In this document: piece by piece, positions 50,668 through 58,936 of the stretch
Position numbering within the stretch: position 1 is the stretch's first letter
Layout of the letters: every line of letters starts with the position of its first letter
From: Candidatus Chloroploca sp. Khr17
Lineage (GTDB): Bacteria; Chloroflexota; Chloroflexia; Chloroflexales; Chloroflexaceae
Assembly: GCF_004138165.1 (NCBI RefSeq)
Contig: NZ_RYFF01000005.1
Location: 65,929-129,928, forward strand
Length of the DNA stretch: 64,000 nucleotides
Direction: 5' to 3'
Program-made: the position numbers and the translations under genes
The notes under the pieces: model-generated
Told to the model about the DNA's origin: nothing
Seen by the model: the letters and a program-made list of their open reading frames with translations, nothing else
Database searches by the model: none

Positions 50668-50695
50668 AAAAAAGCCAGCGTCGCTGGCTTTTTTG
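50668..50695. terminator. Terminator after carH
   Basis: AAAAAAGCCAGC and GCTGGCTTTTTT are perfect complements around a GTC loop. The A and T tracts make it usable in both directions. Confidence 0.9.
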
Positions 50696-50769
50696 TGTCT
50701 GTAAAGTAGCTATGCGTAGCACCTGACGCCCTCATGTTGATGTGCATGGGCCGCACGCTCCCTCCCTTC

Positions 50770-50833
50770 TAACCCACTTCTGGCTCTTACGGGCCAGAAG
50801 TGGGTTGCCTTCTGGCACTGATTCACGTATTAT
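50770..50833 (+). promoter_or_regulatory. Upstream region of the phytoene synthase gene: hairpin and candidate promoter
   Basis: AACCCACTTCTGGC (50770-50783) is fully complementary to GCCAGAAGTGGGTT (50792-50805). TTGCCT (50804-50809) and TATTAT (50828-50833) are spaced by 18 bases and could be the promoter, overlapping the hairpin arm. A TGTGCAT word like those before carH stands at 50741-50747. Sequence match only. Confidence 0.4.
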
Positions 50834-50888
50834 GAAAAGAGAACACTTTGTGATCTTCGTGTGTGTCTCAAGTTTGAAGGAGAGCCGC

Positions 50889-51884
50889 GTGTCGCTGAAC
50901 TCCGTGCCCTCACTGGCGCTTCACGCAACCGGTACGCGTCGAGCCCAACCTTTGCCTGCGGAGGAGCAGCTCGCGCTGTTGTTTCATCTGACTGATCTTG
51001 CTCCCCAGGTTGGCTCTGATGAATGGCCGCCCCATCCACCTGATGCGACGGCTGCAGCGTATCTCGAGTGTGAACGCATTATCCGCCAGCATTCCAAGAG
51101 TTTCTATTTTAGTTCGCAGTTTCTCGCCCCTGATGTGCGCAAGGCGGTACGTGCCCTCTATGCGTTCTGCCGTATGACCGATGATACGGTTGATATGGCA
51201 ACGGGTGATCCGGCTCGTGCGCTTGCCGCTTGGGTGCAACAGGTGCGTGCCCCACGCCCGGTTCCCGATAATCCGGTGCTTGTTGCCTGGTACGATACCC
51301 GTGTGCGTTATCAATTGGCCCCCCAGCTTGTTGATGAGTTGCTCGCCGGGGTGGCGATGGATCTGACCATCAATCGCTACGAGACGTTTGCTGACCTCTG
51401 GCTCTATTGCTATCGGGTGGCTTCGGTTGTTGGTCTGTTGGTGATGGGTATTACCGGCCACGCTCCTGGAGCAGAACCCTATGCCATTAAGCTGGGGGTC
51501 GCCCTCCAGATGACCAATATTCTGCGCGATGTCGGTGAAGATGCGCGCCGTGGCCGGGTCTATCTGCCCCAGGAAGATCTGGAACGGTTTGGTTTGACTG
51601 CCGATGATATCCTGGCTGGGGTCTATGATCGCCGTTTCCGCGATCTGATGCGCTTTGAAATTGACCGCGCCCATCGCCTCTATGATGAGAGTTGGCCCGG
51701 TATTGCGCTCTTGCCCCCTGAGAGCCGGTTTGCGGTTGCTGCGGCGAGCCGTGTTTATCAGGGTATTCTTGATAAAATTGTCTTGAACCATTATGACGCC
51801 CATACCCGCCGAGCCTATTTGAAGCTCCACGAGAAACTGGTGCGTATGCCCCGGATCTGGTGGGGTGTGAGGAGATTTAAGTAA
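50889..51884 (+). CDS. crtB: Phytoene/squalene synthase family enzyme, probably phytoene synthase
   Basis: 331 residues. Both aspartate-rich motifs for diphosphate binding are present: AFCRMTDDTVDMA (about residue 95) and TNILRDVGEDARRGRVYLPQEDLERFG (about 215), with DLTINRYETF between. It condenses two geranylgeranyl diphosphates to phytoene, the first carotenoid step; squalene-synthase-like HpnD is the alternative. The CarH-type gene just upstream favours carotenoids. GTG 50889 with AAGGAG seven bases upstream is preferred to the in-frame ATG at 50832 and the start at 50742. Confidence 0.88.
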   Translation: MSLNSVPSLALHATGTRRAQPLPAEEQLALLFHLTDLAPQVGSDEWPPHPPDATAAAYLECERIIRQHSKSFYFSSQFLAPDVRKAVRALYAFCRMTDDTVDMATGDPARALAAWVQQVRAPRPVPDNPVLVAWYDTRVRYQLAPQLVDELLAGVAMDLTINRYETFADLWLYCYRVASVVGLLVMGITGHAPGAEPYAIKLGVALQMTNILRDVGEDARRGRVYLPQEDLERFGLTADDILAGVYDRRFRDLMRFEIDRAHRLYDESWPGIALLPPESRFAVAAASRVYQGILDKIVLNHYDAHTRRAYLKLHEKLVRMPRIWWGVRRFK

Positions 51885-51888
51885 TTCT

Positions 51889-52461
51889 ATGACGACGATG
51901 GTTGCCGTCAATCGTAGCAAGGCTCCCCAGGTCTGGCCGCAGTGGCTCTTTGATACTTTTTTGTGGGTGCTCTTGCTTGGCCCGATTATCTCGCCGCTCT
52001 TCCGGGCGACCGGGTTGCCGCTGGTGAGCGATGCCGGGGTGCTCGCTCGCGATCTGCTCTCCATCTATGTCTGTCCAACCCCTGAGCGCTCGTATCTGCT
52101 CTTTGGGTTGCCGATGGCTGTCTGTGCGCGCTGCTGGGGCGCAACGCTTGGTCTCTGGGGGGCACGCTTGCTCGTTGGCCGCTGGACGGCTGATGGTGCC
52201 CGCCCGCCCGCCGTAGTCGGCTGGTTCCTAGGCCTGCCCTGGCCGATACGCCTGTTGCTCTGCGCGCTCCCGTTTTTGCTCTGGCCCCTTGAAATTGTCG
52301 GCCATTATCAGGGCCTCTGGTTTGCCCCAATGTGGCTCTTGCTGCTCAATGGCATTCAGGCCGGGTTTGCGGCCGGTCTCTTCTTCTGCTCGATCTGGCC
52401 CGGGATGTGGACCTCCGCTCACCATCACCAGGCTGCAAGCTTGTCAGGAACGGTACGTTAG
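51889..52461 (+). CDS. DUF2085 family membrane protein
   Basis: 190 residues, four to five membrane helices. The DUF2085 signature is the Cys pair context AVCARCWGATLGLWGARL near residue 80, preceded by CPTPERSYLLFGLPM; the cysteines may bind metal or form a redox site. A short His-rich tail (SAHHHQ) ends the protein. It starts four bases after crtB, so it is probably co-transcribed. Its last codons and stop lie inside the first of two 22-bp direct repeats. Confidence 0.82.
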   Translation: MTTMVAVNRSKAPQVWPQWLFDTFLWVLLLGPIISPLFRATGLPLVSDAGVLARDLLSIYVCPTPERSYLLFGLPMAVCARCWGATLGLWGARLLVGRWTADGARPPAVVGWFLGLPWPIRLLLCALPFLLWPLEIVGHYQGLWFAPMWLLLLNGIQAGFAAGLFFCSIWPGMWTSAHHHQAASLSGTVR

Positions 52462-52572
52462 ACACTAATGCGTGTGTAACGTACGTTTTCCGCTCTGCTG
52501 CCTTTTGGAGTGCTGGCTTCAGCCGGCTAAAGCCGGCACTCCAGAAGGCCAGGAATGGTACGTTAGACACTA
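52446..52572. repeat. GCCGGC hairpin repeat flanked by 22-bp direct repeats
   Basis: A 22-bp word starting AGGAACGGTACGTTAG (52446-52467) returns at 52551-52572 with one change. Between them, 52472-52549 matches the repeat downstream of the gasdermin gene and ends in a hairpin GCCTTTTGGAGTGCTGGCTT/AAGCCGGCACTCCAGAAGGC (52500-52549). The flanking repeats look like a target duplication. Confidence 0.75.
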
Positions 52573-52598
52573 CTAATAATAGTCTGGAAGGCTGCATC

Positions 52599-53870
52599 GT
52601 GCGTTTTTTGCTTCTCTGCGGGTTGTGTCTGCTGCTTGCCGGGTGTTCCCTCCCGTCAATGCCGGTTGGCCAACGCCCTGATCCGACGGTTGAGGCTATT
52701 CAGACCCAGGTTGCGCTGATGACCGAGGAACAGTTGCTGATGCTTGAGGCAACTCCGACCCCTCGCCCGCCGTTGCCTGTGCTGCCAACGCTTCCTCCAG
52801 TTCCGCCTCAGCCGACCCTTGGCGCTGAACTGACTGAACCATTGCTCAGTCAGGAGCGCTTGCTGGTTGAGTTGTTTCGTCGCGCTAATCCGGCTGTGGT
52901 GAGCATTGATGTACTGGGCAGTAGTTTGCCCAGCGATCATCCGGCTATTCCTGGCTTGCCTGATGTCCGTTCCGGGCAGGGCTCTGGGTTTCTCTATGAT
53001 GATCAGGGCCATATTGTGACCAATAATCACGTGGTTGCCCAGTCGTCACAGTTGCAGGTGCGCTTTTTTGATGGGACGACGGCGCTCGCTGATCTGGTGG
53101 GCACCGATCCTGATAGCGATCTCGCGGTGATCAGAGTTCGTCGTCTGCCTGAAGGTGTCGGCCCCCTTACCCTTGGCGAGTCACGTGCGGTTGAGGTTGG
53201 TCAGACGGCTGTCGCGATTGGGAGTCCCTTTGGTGAGCAAAATACCTTGACGGTTGGCGTGGTCAGCGGTCTTGGCCGTACCCTTCGTGGCCCAACTCGT
53301 TCGATTGGAACCTATAGCATTCCGAATATTATTCAGACCGATGCGTCGATCAATCCTGGCAATTCGGGCGGCCCACTGCTGAATATTCGGGGTGAAGTCA
53401 TTGGGGTCAATACGGCGATTGCGGTCAGTCAGGGCAATAGCTCGTTTGAAGGGGTTGGCTATGCTGTGCCCGCGAGCACTGTGGCCAAGGTTGTTCCTGG
53501 CCTGATCAGTGAAGGCCGTTTTAACCATCCCTGGATGGGGATCGCTATGCTCTCGCTTGATGCACTGATGGCTGAAACCCTTGGTCTTGACGTTGATCGT
53601 GGCGTCTTGATTACCGATGTGCGCTCGCCTAGCCCTGCTCAGCGGGCTGGCTTGCGGGCGGGTACCGGTGAGTTGATTGAAGGCATGATGTCGCTCCGCG
53701 CTGGTGGCGATATTATTATTGCCATTGGTGGTCAACCTGTTGCTGACAGCGATCAACTGCTTGGCTTGCTCGATCTCAATTACCGTGCTGGCGATACGGC
53801 GGTGCTGACGGTTGTCCGTGCCAATGGTACCACCGAAGAGGTTGACCTGTTGCTGGAAGCTCGTCCCTAA
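52599..53870 (+). CDS. HtrA/DegP-type S1C serine protease, lipoprotein
   Basis: 423 residues. A lipoprotein signal ends in LLLAGC (Cys17); a Pro-rich linker follows to about residue 75. The trypsin-like domain has catalytic His in TNNHVVA, Asp in DSDLAVIRV and Ser in NPGNSGGPL. One C-terminal PDZ domain spans about 315-420 (GVLITDVRSPSPAQRAGLRAGTG). It would degrade or refold damaged proteins outside the membrane. GTG 52599 is chosen because GGAAGG lies eight bases upstream and it gives a clean lipoprotein signal; the longer open frame runs through the repeat. Confidence 0.92.
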   Translation: MRFLLLCGLCLLLAGCSLPSMPVGQRPDPTVEAIQTQVALMTEEQLLMLEATPTPRPPLPVLPTLPPVPPQPTLGAELTEPLLSQERLLVELFRRANPAVVSIDVLGSSLPSDHPAIPGLPDVRSGQGSGFLYDDQGHIVTNNHVVAQSSQLQVRFFDGTTALADLVGTDPDSDLAVIRVRRLPEGVGPLTLGESRAVEVGQTAVAIGSPFGEQNTLTVGVVSGLGRTLRGPTRSIGTYSIPNIIQTDASINPGNSGGPLLNIRGEVIGVNTAIAVSQGNSSFEGVGYAVPASTVAKVVPGLISEGRFNHPWMGIAMLSLDALMAETLGLDVDRGVLITDVRSPSPAQRAGLRAGTGELIEGMMSLRAGGDIIIAIGGQPVADSDQLLGLLDLNYRAGDTAVLTVVRANGTTEEVDLLLEARP

Positions 53871-53884
53871 AGCCGCTCTTTGCA

Positions 53885-53918
53885 CACAAAAACGCCAGCT
53901 AAGCTGGCGTTTTTGTGT
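53885..53918 (+). terminator. Terminator after the HtrA gene
   Basis: CACAAAAACGCCAGCT and AGCTGGCGTTTTTGTG (16 bp each) pair around one base; effectively a GC stem with a TAA loop and T-run, usable in both directions. Confidence 0.9.
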
Positions 53919-53936
53919 TTCCACGTCCCTAGGCTC

Positions 53937-54020
53937 AATACCATGCAAATAAGCTCATGCCAAGCCGCGAAGGGTGAGCGCATCTCCGCTCAAAATGTTG
54001 CGTCTTTGCGCCTTTGCGTC
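53937..54020. mobile_element. Partial copy of the terminal-inverted-repeat element
   Basis: AATACCATGCAAATAAG (53937-53953) matches the left terminal repeat at 8895, and the following CGCGAAGGG...TTTGCGCCTTTGCG matches its body. The right terminal repeat is missing; the copy runs into the terminator at 54021. Confidence 0.6.
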
Positions 54021-54066
54021 AAAAAAATGCCTTAAAGGAACGCTCATTGCGTTCCTTTAAGGCATT
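54021..54066 (-). terminator. Terminator of the LGFP-like protein gene
   Basis: AATGCCTTAAAGGAACGC and GCGTTCCTTTAAGGCATT are perfect 18-bp arms around TCATT. On the minus strand the stem is followed by seven T, and it overlaps the stop codon. Confidence 0.9.
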
Positions 54067-55024
54067 AGCGTTGCAACACAAAGGCCGCCACGCGCACCTG
54101 ATTGCTGCGTAATCCCTGCCCCACAATGCTCCAGTGCCCCACAGGATCGCGGGTCTCGGTGAGAAAGCCGATCAGGATTGAGCCATCGCTGTTGGCCCGC
54201 GCCAGATAGGGCAGCGCACGTGTGGTGCCATTGGGCAAGTTTAACCAGAGCGCAATGTCTTCGCCGGGTTGATACCCATGCGCTTCAAAGCCTTGCACTG
54301 TGCCAGGTGATGTCGGATCGGGGAAGACCCGCGAATTCAAATTCACTGGCGGTGGACAGGTGCTTGGGTCGCCTTCAGGGATCGGGCCAGTCGGAGGTGC
54401 GTTCGGTGGCAGGGGCAGGCGGAGTTGGCACGGTACCAGGACGCTGCCCAGGGTGCTCAGGCGCACATTGCTCCCGACCAGTTCAAAGCGCCCGCGCTCA
54501 AAATACTGGACAACATAGTTGCCTCTGCCGTCAAGCTCCTGAACGAGCTCTTCACTGATGGGAAAGCCAAAAATTGGCAGCCCACCACGGCGTTCCCAGA
54601 ACGTGCGAAATGCCCCGCGCAGGGTATGACCTGTCTCGGGGAAATAGCGCACGCCGGGCTGATTGACCGGGGCCAGCCGGGGGAAGCCCTGCCCGGTTGC
54701 CGCCAGATATTCACGCCCTACCAGGCCTAGGCTGACCACCGCAGTATTGTTGACAACATCGAGCTCGAAGCGTGCCCGTTCAAAAAACTGCGCAACTCGT
54801 CCGTCCCTATTCTGGATAAACTCCTCGGAAAGGGGATAACCAAAAATTTCGACCCCACCGTTGCGTTCCCAGAAGGAGCGAAACGCCCCACCAAGATAAT
54901 GTCCCGTTTGCGGAAAATAGATCTTGCTCTGAGCCTCAGCGGGCGCGGCTGGCATGGTACCAAAAAGCATCAAACCTGCCAGGACGACCAAGAGCCCTGC
55001 CCACCATCTGTGTCGCTGCCTCAT
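54065..55024 (-). CDS. Secreted protein with two LGFP-like repeats
   Basis: 319 residues with a signal peptide (LLVVLAGLMLFGTMPAAPAEAQ). Two tandem repeats of about 75 residues follow, each with the pattern YFP-TGH-L-GAFR-FWER-GG--IFG-P-SEE-------G---QFFER-RFE (starting near residues 36 and 128). This resembles LGFP-type cell-wall-associated modules that are abundant in Chloroflexi. A Pro-rich spacer leads to a beta-rich C-terminal domain (about 225-319). Probably a surface protein; function unknown. It ends in a strong terminator. Confidence 0.8.
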   Translation of the reverse strand: MRQRHRWWAGLLVVLAGLMLFGTMPAAPAEAQSKIYFPQTGHYLGGAFRSFWERNGGVEIFGYPLSEEFIQNRDGRVAQFFERARFELDVVNNTAVVSLGLVGREYLAATGQGFPRLAPVNQPGVRYFPETGHTLRGAFRTFWERRGGLPIFGFPISEELVQELDGRGNYVVQYFERGRFELVGSNVRLSTLGSVLVPCQLRLPLPPNAPPTGPIPEGDPSTCPPPVNLNSRVFPDPTSPGTVQGFEAHGYQPGEDIALWLNLPNGTTRALPYLARANSDGSILIGFLTETRDPVGHWSIVGQGLRSNQVRVAAFVLQR

Positions 55025-55163
55025 GTCTTTTTCCTTACCATAGCGTAAAGCGAATTCTTGCCACTCTGGAGTAGTTCGGCCTTGTCTTTACCTGCTTTGT
55101 GCATGGTAAAATGACCGTTTTATCGTTTACACGCCTTCAGGCTCATCATACGCGATGGGATCT

Positions 55164-55217
55164 TTGCTGTCAAGGGTATGAGCGGCGCATATACGCCGCT
55201 CATACCCTTGACAGCAA
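55164..55217. repeat. Perfect 24-bp inverted repeat between the LGFP-like gene and hisD
   Basis: The arm starting TTGCTGTCAAGGGTATG (55164-55187) is exactly complementary to 55194-55217, with a CATATA loop. There is no T-run, and the region is upstream of both divergent genes, so a terminator is unlikely. A lone terminal repeat of the small element family (reverse of AACACCTTGCAAAGAAG) stands nearby at 55250-55266. Confidence 0.8.
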
Positions 55218-55306
55218 GGTGGACAGCGCCTTGGCGTCAAAAAAATCACCTTCTTTGCAAGGTGTTGGGATGAGGCGCCGGCCAGCGGCTTTGCGAGTAA
55301 AAGCTG

Positions 55307-55312
55307 TATAAT
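55307..55312 (+). promoter_or_regulatory. Candidate -10 box for hisD
   Basis: TATAAT, 58 bases before the hisD start; no good -35 at the expected distance. Confidence 0.4.
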
Positions 55313-55369
55313 AGAAGCAACAAGCAAGTCCCTTTGTGTCAGGCTGGAGTTGCGTCGAAAGGTAGAACG

Positions 55370-56683
55370 ATGACGACCATTCCGATCATTGTTGATCCTG
55401 CTGTTGCCCGCAAGAGTGTGCTCTATCGCGCACCGCTTGATGAGGATCAGACAACAGCACAAGCGGTGGCCGCCATTGTGGCTGAAGTTCGTGCGGGTGG
55501 CGATGCGGCGCTACGTATCCTGAGTGAGCGTTTTGATGGTGTTGCGCCCGCAGCGATCGACGTACCCCGTGCGCAGTGGGCTGCTGCGGCTGAAACCTTG
55601 CCCCCCGATGTACGGGCTGCCCTCGAACTGTCGGTCACGGAAATTCGTCGTTTTCATGAGCGTCAGGCCCGCAACTCCTGGATCGATTTCAGCGTCGAAG
55701 GGGTGCGCGGTCAACTGGTGGTTCCTCTTCAGCGGGTCGGGGTCTATGCCCCGGGTGGGGCGGCTCCCTTGCCTTCGTCGTTGATCCATGCGGCCGTACC
55801 TGCTCAGGTGGCTGGCGTGGAACAGATTGTCGTCTGTTCGCCCCCCCAGGTGGCGACGGGCAAGCCCTCGACGCTTGTGCTCGCTGCGGCGCATCTCGTG
55901 GGGGTTGATCAGGTCTTTGCGGTCGGTGGAGCCCAGGCGATCGCCGCGATGGCCTATGGGACCGAGAGTATCCCGCGGGTCGATAAAATTGCTGGCCCCG
56001 GGAATCGTTTTGTCATCCAGGCCAAGCGCCTGGTTTATGGATCGGTAGGCATCGAGAGTCTGCCAGGACCGACTGAGACCCTGGTGATTGCCGATCGGTC
56101 GGCGAATCCGCGGTATGTGGCCGCCGATCTGCTTGCCCAGGCTGAACATGTTGAGGCAAGCGCGATCTTGCTTACGCCGTCACCCGAACTCGCCGTGGCG
56201 GTGCAGACCGAACTTGAACGGCAGTTGAAATTGCTGCCCGAGCCAAATGCAACGGCGGCGGCTGAAGCGGTGAGCCAGCGTGGTGCGATTGTGCTGGTAC
56301 GCGATCTTGAAATGGCGTTTGCTCTGTCGAATGAGTATGGCCCGGAACATCTCTGTTTGTTACTCGAAGAGACCTGGCCGTATGTCGGGATGGTGCGCAA
56401 TGCCGGGGGCATCTTTCTTGGGGAACAATCCTTTGAGGTGCTCGGCGATTATTGTGCCGGGCCTTCACATATTATGCCCACCGAGGGAACGGCGCGGTAT
56501 GCTTCGCCTGTGAATGTTGATGATTTTCGCAAGGTGATCTCGTTGGTTGGGCTCAATGCAACCGGGCTTGCCCGGATTGGCCCCGCAGCACAGCGCCTGG
56601 CCGAGGCTGAAGGGTTGTATGCCCACGCTGCGGCGGTGCGTATCCGCCGCGAACACGCTGAGGCTGCGGATGACAATGGCTGA
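55370..56683 (+). CDS. hisD: Histidinol dehydrogenase
   Basis: 437 residues. Catalyses the last two steps of histidine synthesis, histidinol to histidine with two NAD+. Family motifs are RVGVYAPGGAAPLPSS, the long signature DKIAGPGNRFVIQAKR...G-VGIESLPGPTE, the zinc-ligand Gln/His region LLAQAEHVEASA, NEYGPEHL, and CAGPSHIMPTEGTARYASP. ATG 55370 follows GAAAGGT and gives a normal length; the frame is open upstream to 55334. No other his genes are adjacent. Confidence 0.95.
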   Translation: MTTIPIIVDPAVARKSVLYRAPLDEDQTTAQAVAAIVAEVRAGGDAALRILSERFDGVAPAAIDVPRAQWAAAAETLPPDVRAALELSVTEIRRFHERQARNSWIDFSVEGVRGQLVVPLQRVGVYAPGGAAPLPSSLIHAAVPAQVAGVEQIVVCSPPQVATGKPSTLVLAAAHLVGVDQVFAVGGAQAIAAMAYGTESIPRVDKIAGPGNRFVIQAKRLVYGSVGIESLPGPTETLVIADRSANPRYVAADLLAQAEHVEASAILLTPSPELAVAVQTELERQLKLLPEPNATAAAEAVSQRGAIVLVRDLEMAFALSNEYGPEHLCLLLEETWPYVGMVRNAGGIFLGEQSFEVLGDYCAGPSHIMPTEGTARYASPVNVDDFRKVISLVGLNATGLARIGPAAQRLAEAEGLYAHAAAVRIRREHAEAADDNG

Positions 56684-56687
56684 GACC

Positions 56688-56786
56688 AATACTTTGCAAA
56701 GAAGGACAAGAAGAGACCTCACAGGTCTTGATGATGGCGCCCCAAGGCGGACAAGCAGACCTGTGAGGTCTTCTTTGCAAGGTATT
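56688..56786. mobile_element. Complete copy of the small terminal-inverted-repeat element
   Basis: Terminal repeats AATACTTTGCAAAGAAG (56688-56704) and, inverted, AATACCTTGCAAAGAAG (56770-56786) enclose an AGACCT palindrome core (56714-56728 and 56757-56771). The 12 bases outside each end (left ATGGCTGAGACC, right CGGGCTAAGACT) agree at 8 of 12 positions, suggesting an old target duplication. The left flank contains the hisD stop codon. Confidence 0.75.
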
Positions 56787-56857
56787 CGGGCTAAGACTGG
56801 TGGGTTGGGTTGGTTCGGTGTTTGGAAGTAAAAAATCTTTGCTGAAAGGTAGTCTCT

Positions 56858-57112
56858 ATGTCCGGCTTTTTTGTGACCTTTATCAACTTGCTCTTTCAAG
56901 TTTTATTGTTTGCCATTCTTGGGCGGGTCATCGTCTCGTGGATTGATCCGATGGGCAATATGCGCGTGACGCAGATCCTGCGTGAGTTGACCGAGCCAAT
57001 CCTGGCCCCGATCCGCAGTGTTTTGCCGACAATGGGTATGATTGATCTCTCACCTCTGGTGGCGCTGCTCTTGCTTCAGCTGCTCCAGAGCCTCATTCTG
57101 CGAGCAATCTAA
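56858..57112 (+). CDS. YggT family membrane protein
   Basis: 84 residues with two membrane helices, the single-repeat form of YggT/CCB3. The family motif is visible in LLFAILGRVIVSWIDP, followed by LRELTEPILAPIRSVLP. Members are linked to cell division, osmotic adaptation or cytochrome assembly in different lineages; role here unknown. Its TAA is directly followed by the next gene's ATG. Confidence 0.9.
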   Translation: MSGFFVTFINLLFQVLLFAILGRVIVSWIDPMGNMRVTQILRELTEPILAPIRSVLPTMGMIDLSPLVALLLLQLLQSLILRAI

Positions 57113-58777
57113 ATGGCGCGTCGTGACCGCTTTTTATTCGTGGTTGTCTTTCTGGCCGGTGTTGGTACGCTGGGGATCGAGATGGTGATGCCACGGTTGC
57201 TGGCGCCCTTTTTTGGGACGTCGCAACCGATCTGGGCTGTGGTAATCGGGATGACGCTCGCTTATCTCGCGGTGGGCTATTGGCTTGGCGGGCGCCTCGC
57301 TGATCGTTACCCCGATGAACGTTTGCTCTACTGGTTCATTGCCTGGGCCGGGTTGCTGTGTGCGGTTATTCCGCTCATTGCCCGGCCCGTGCTGCTCTTT
57401 GCCCAGGGGGCGCTGCGTACGGTCGCCGCAGGTGGGTTTGTTGGGGCGCTGCTTGTTGTCCTGTTGCTCTTTGCCGCCCCGGTGATTCTGATGGCGACCG
57501 TGGGTCCGTTTGCGGTCCGTCTGCGCCTACGTGAGGCTGCCCGTGGGGTGGAAGAAGCAGGCCGCACGGCCGGAACCATTTCGGCCCTCTCGACGGTTGG
57601 TTCGATTGTCGGTACGTTTCTGACGGTGCTCCTCCTGATACCCCTGATTGGCTCCAGTGCGACCCTCTTTCTCTTTGCGGCCTTTCTGATCGTGCTGGCC
57701 TTTGTTGGGCTGCGTGATTGGCGCGTTGGGCTTATGCTTGCGGTTGTTGCGGCACTCTTTGGGGTGCATACGTTCAATGTGGGCACCATCAAGCGTGCGG
57801 ATTGTGGGGGTTGCCGCCTGCTTGCAGAACGTGAGTCGAACTATAACTATATTCAGGTGGCCGAACAAGAGGTGATCTACCAGGGTGGCCGGGTTGATCC
57901 CCGCCGTGTCCTGATGCTCAATGAGGGTCAGGCTTTGCACTCGATCTATCGGCTCCGCTACCGCGAGACGGGGAATCCGCTTGATCTGCTGACCGATGGT
58001 GGCCCGTGGGATTATTTTACGGTCGCGCCGTTTGTCTATGCCGCTAAGGATCCGCAGCAGGTGCAAAGCTTTGCTATGCTTGGCTCGGCGGCTGGCAGCA
58101 TTCCCAAACAGTTCCTGGCGATCTATGGTCCGCAGACGCGCATTGATGCCGTTGAAATTGATGGGCGGATTGTCGAGATGGGCCGTCGCTATTTTGATCT
58201 CGAGGATCGCGATCCGGCCTTCCCCTTCTATACAACGTATGTCGCCGATGCACGTTACTGGCTTGCCACGACTGATCAACAGTATGATGTGATTGGCATG
58301 GATGCCTATCATCAACCCTATATCCCCTTTCACCTCACCACGGTTGAGTTTTTTACCGAAGTCAAGGCACGCCTCAAACCTCAGGGCGTTGCCGTCGTCA
58401 ATGCCGGTCGTCCGGCTAGTGGTGACGATCGTCTCGTCAATGCCCTTGGCTCCACGATGCTCGCTGTCTTTCCCGAGGTCTATGTCATTGATACGCGTTT
58501 TGCCAATGCGATCCTGATTGGTGTCAATACGCCAGCCGGTGATGGCGTGACCAACTTTATCCGCAATGCCGAAACTATTGCGACGCTCGCCGAAACGAAG
58601 ACGCAGTATCAGGCTTTGCAACTCGTGATGTACTGGTCGCTCAATGACGGTCGTTTTGGCCCTGTGCGTCCGTTTACCCCCGCCCAGGCGCGTTTTACGC
58701 CCTTTACCGATGATCTTGCCCCCGTTGAACGCCTGATCGATGGCTTGATTCTGCGTGAAGCCATAGGGGGATCATGA
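57113..58777 (+). CDS. Membrane-fused spermidine-synthase-like protein
   Basis: 554 residues. Residues 1-235 hold about seven membrane helices, including GMTLAYLAVGYWLGGRLADRY as in fused spermidine synthases. Residues about 250-500 resemble a spermidine synthase/methyltransferase domain: GSAAGSIPKQFL as cofactor loop, VDAVEIDGRIVEMGRRYF, and DVIGMDAYHQPYIP in place of the classic DxxDP. The altered glycine loop makes true aminopropyl transfer uncertain; the substrate is unknown. It starts immediately after the yggT stop. Confidence 0.82.
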   Translation: MARRDRFLFVVVFLAGVGTLGIEMVMPRLLAPFFGTSQPIWAVVIGMTLAYLAVGYWLGGRLADRYPDERLLYWFIAWAGLLCAVIPLIARPVLLFAQGALRTVAAGGFVGALLVVLLLFAAPVILMATVGPFAVRLRLREAARGVEEAGRTAGTISALSTVGSIVGTFLTVLLLIPLIGSSATLFLFAAFLIVLAFVGLRDWRVGLMLAVVAALFGVHTFNVGTIKRADCGGCRLLAERESNYNYIQVAEQEVIYQGGRVDPRRVLMLNEGQALHSIYRLRYRETGNPLDLLTDGGPWDYFTVAPFVYAAKDPQQVQSFAMLGSAAGSIPKQFLAIYGPQTRIDAVEIDGRIVEMGRRYFDLEDRDPAFPFYTTYVADARYWLATTDQQYDVIGMDAYHQPYIPFHLTTVEFFTEVKARLKPQGVAVVNAGRPASGDDRLVNALGSTMLAVFPEVYVIDTRFANAILIGVNTPAGDGVTNFIRNAETIATLAETKTQYQALQLVMYWSLNDGRFGPVRPFTPAQARFTPFTDDLAPVERLIDGLILREAIGGS

Positions 58778-58936
58778 TCGCTCAGCCGTAGGGGGTGATT
58801 GAGTGGTCTGTAACGATACTCCCGCATACCAGGAAACGTCGTTGACAGAGGATTGAGCCGCTCAAGACACGGTGCATGACGCTGCAGTGAACCGTTCCCG
58901 GCAACCTTGAGGAAAGCTCAGAAAGGACTGGCTGTT

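Noticed and set aside
53885-54066. One large secondary structure linking two hairpins as an attachment site
   Set aside because: Each hairpin is a good independent terminator for one of two convergent genes, which explains both.
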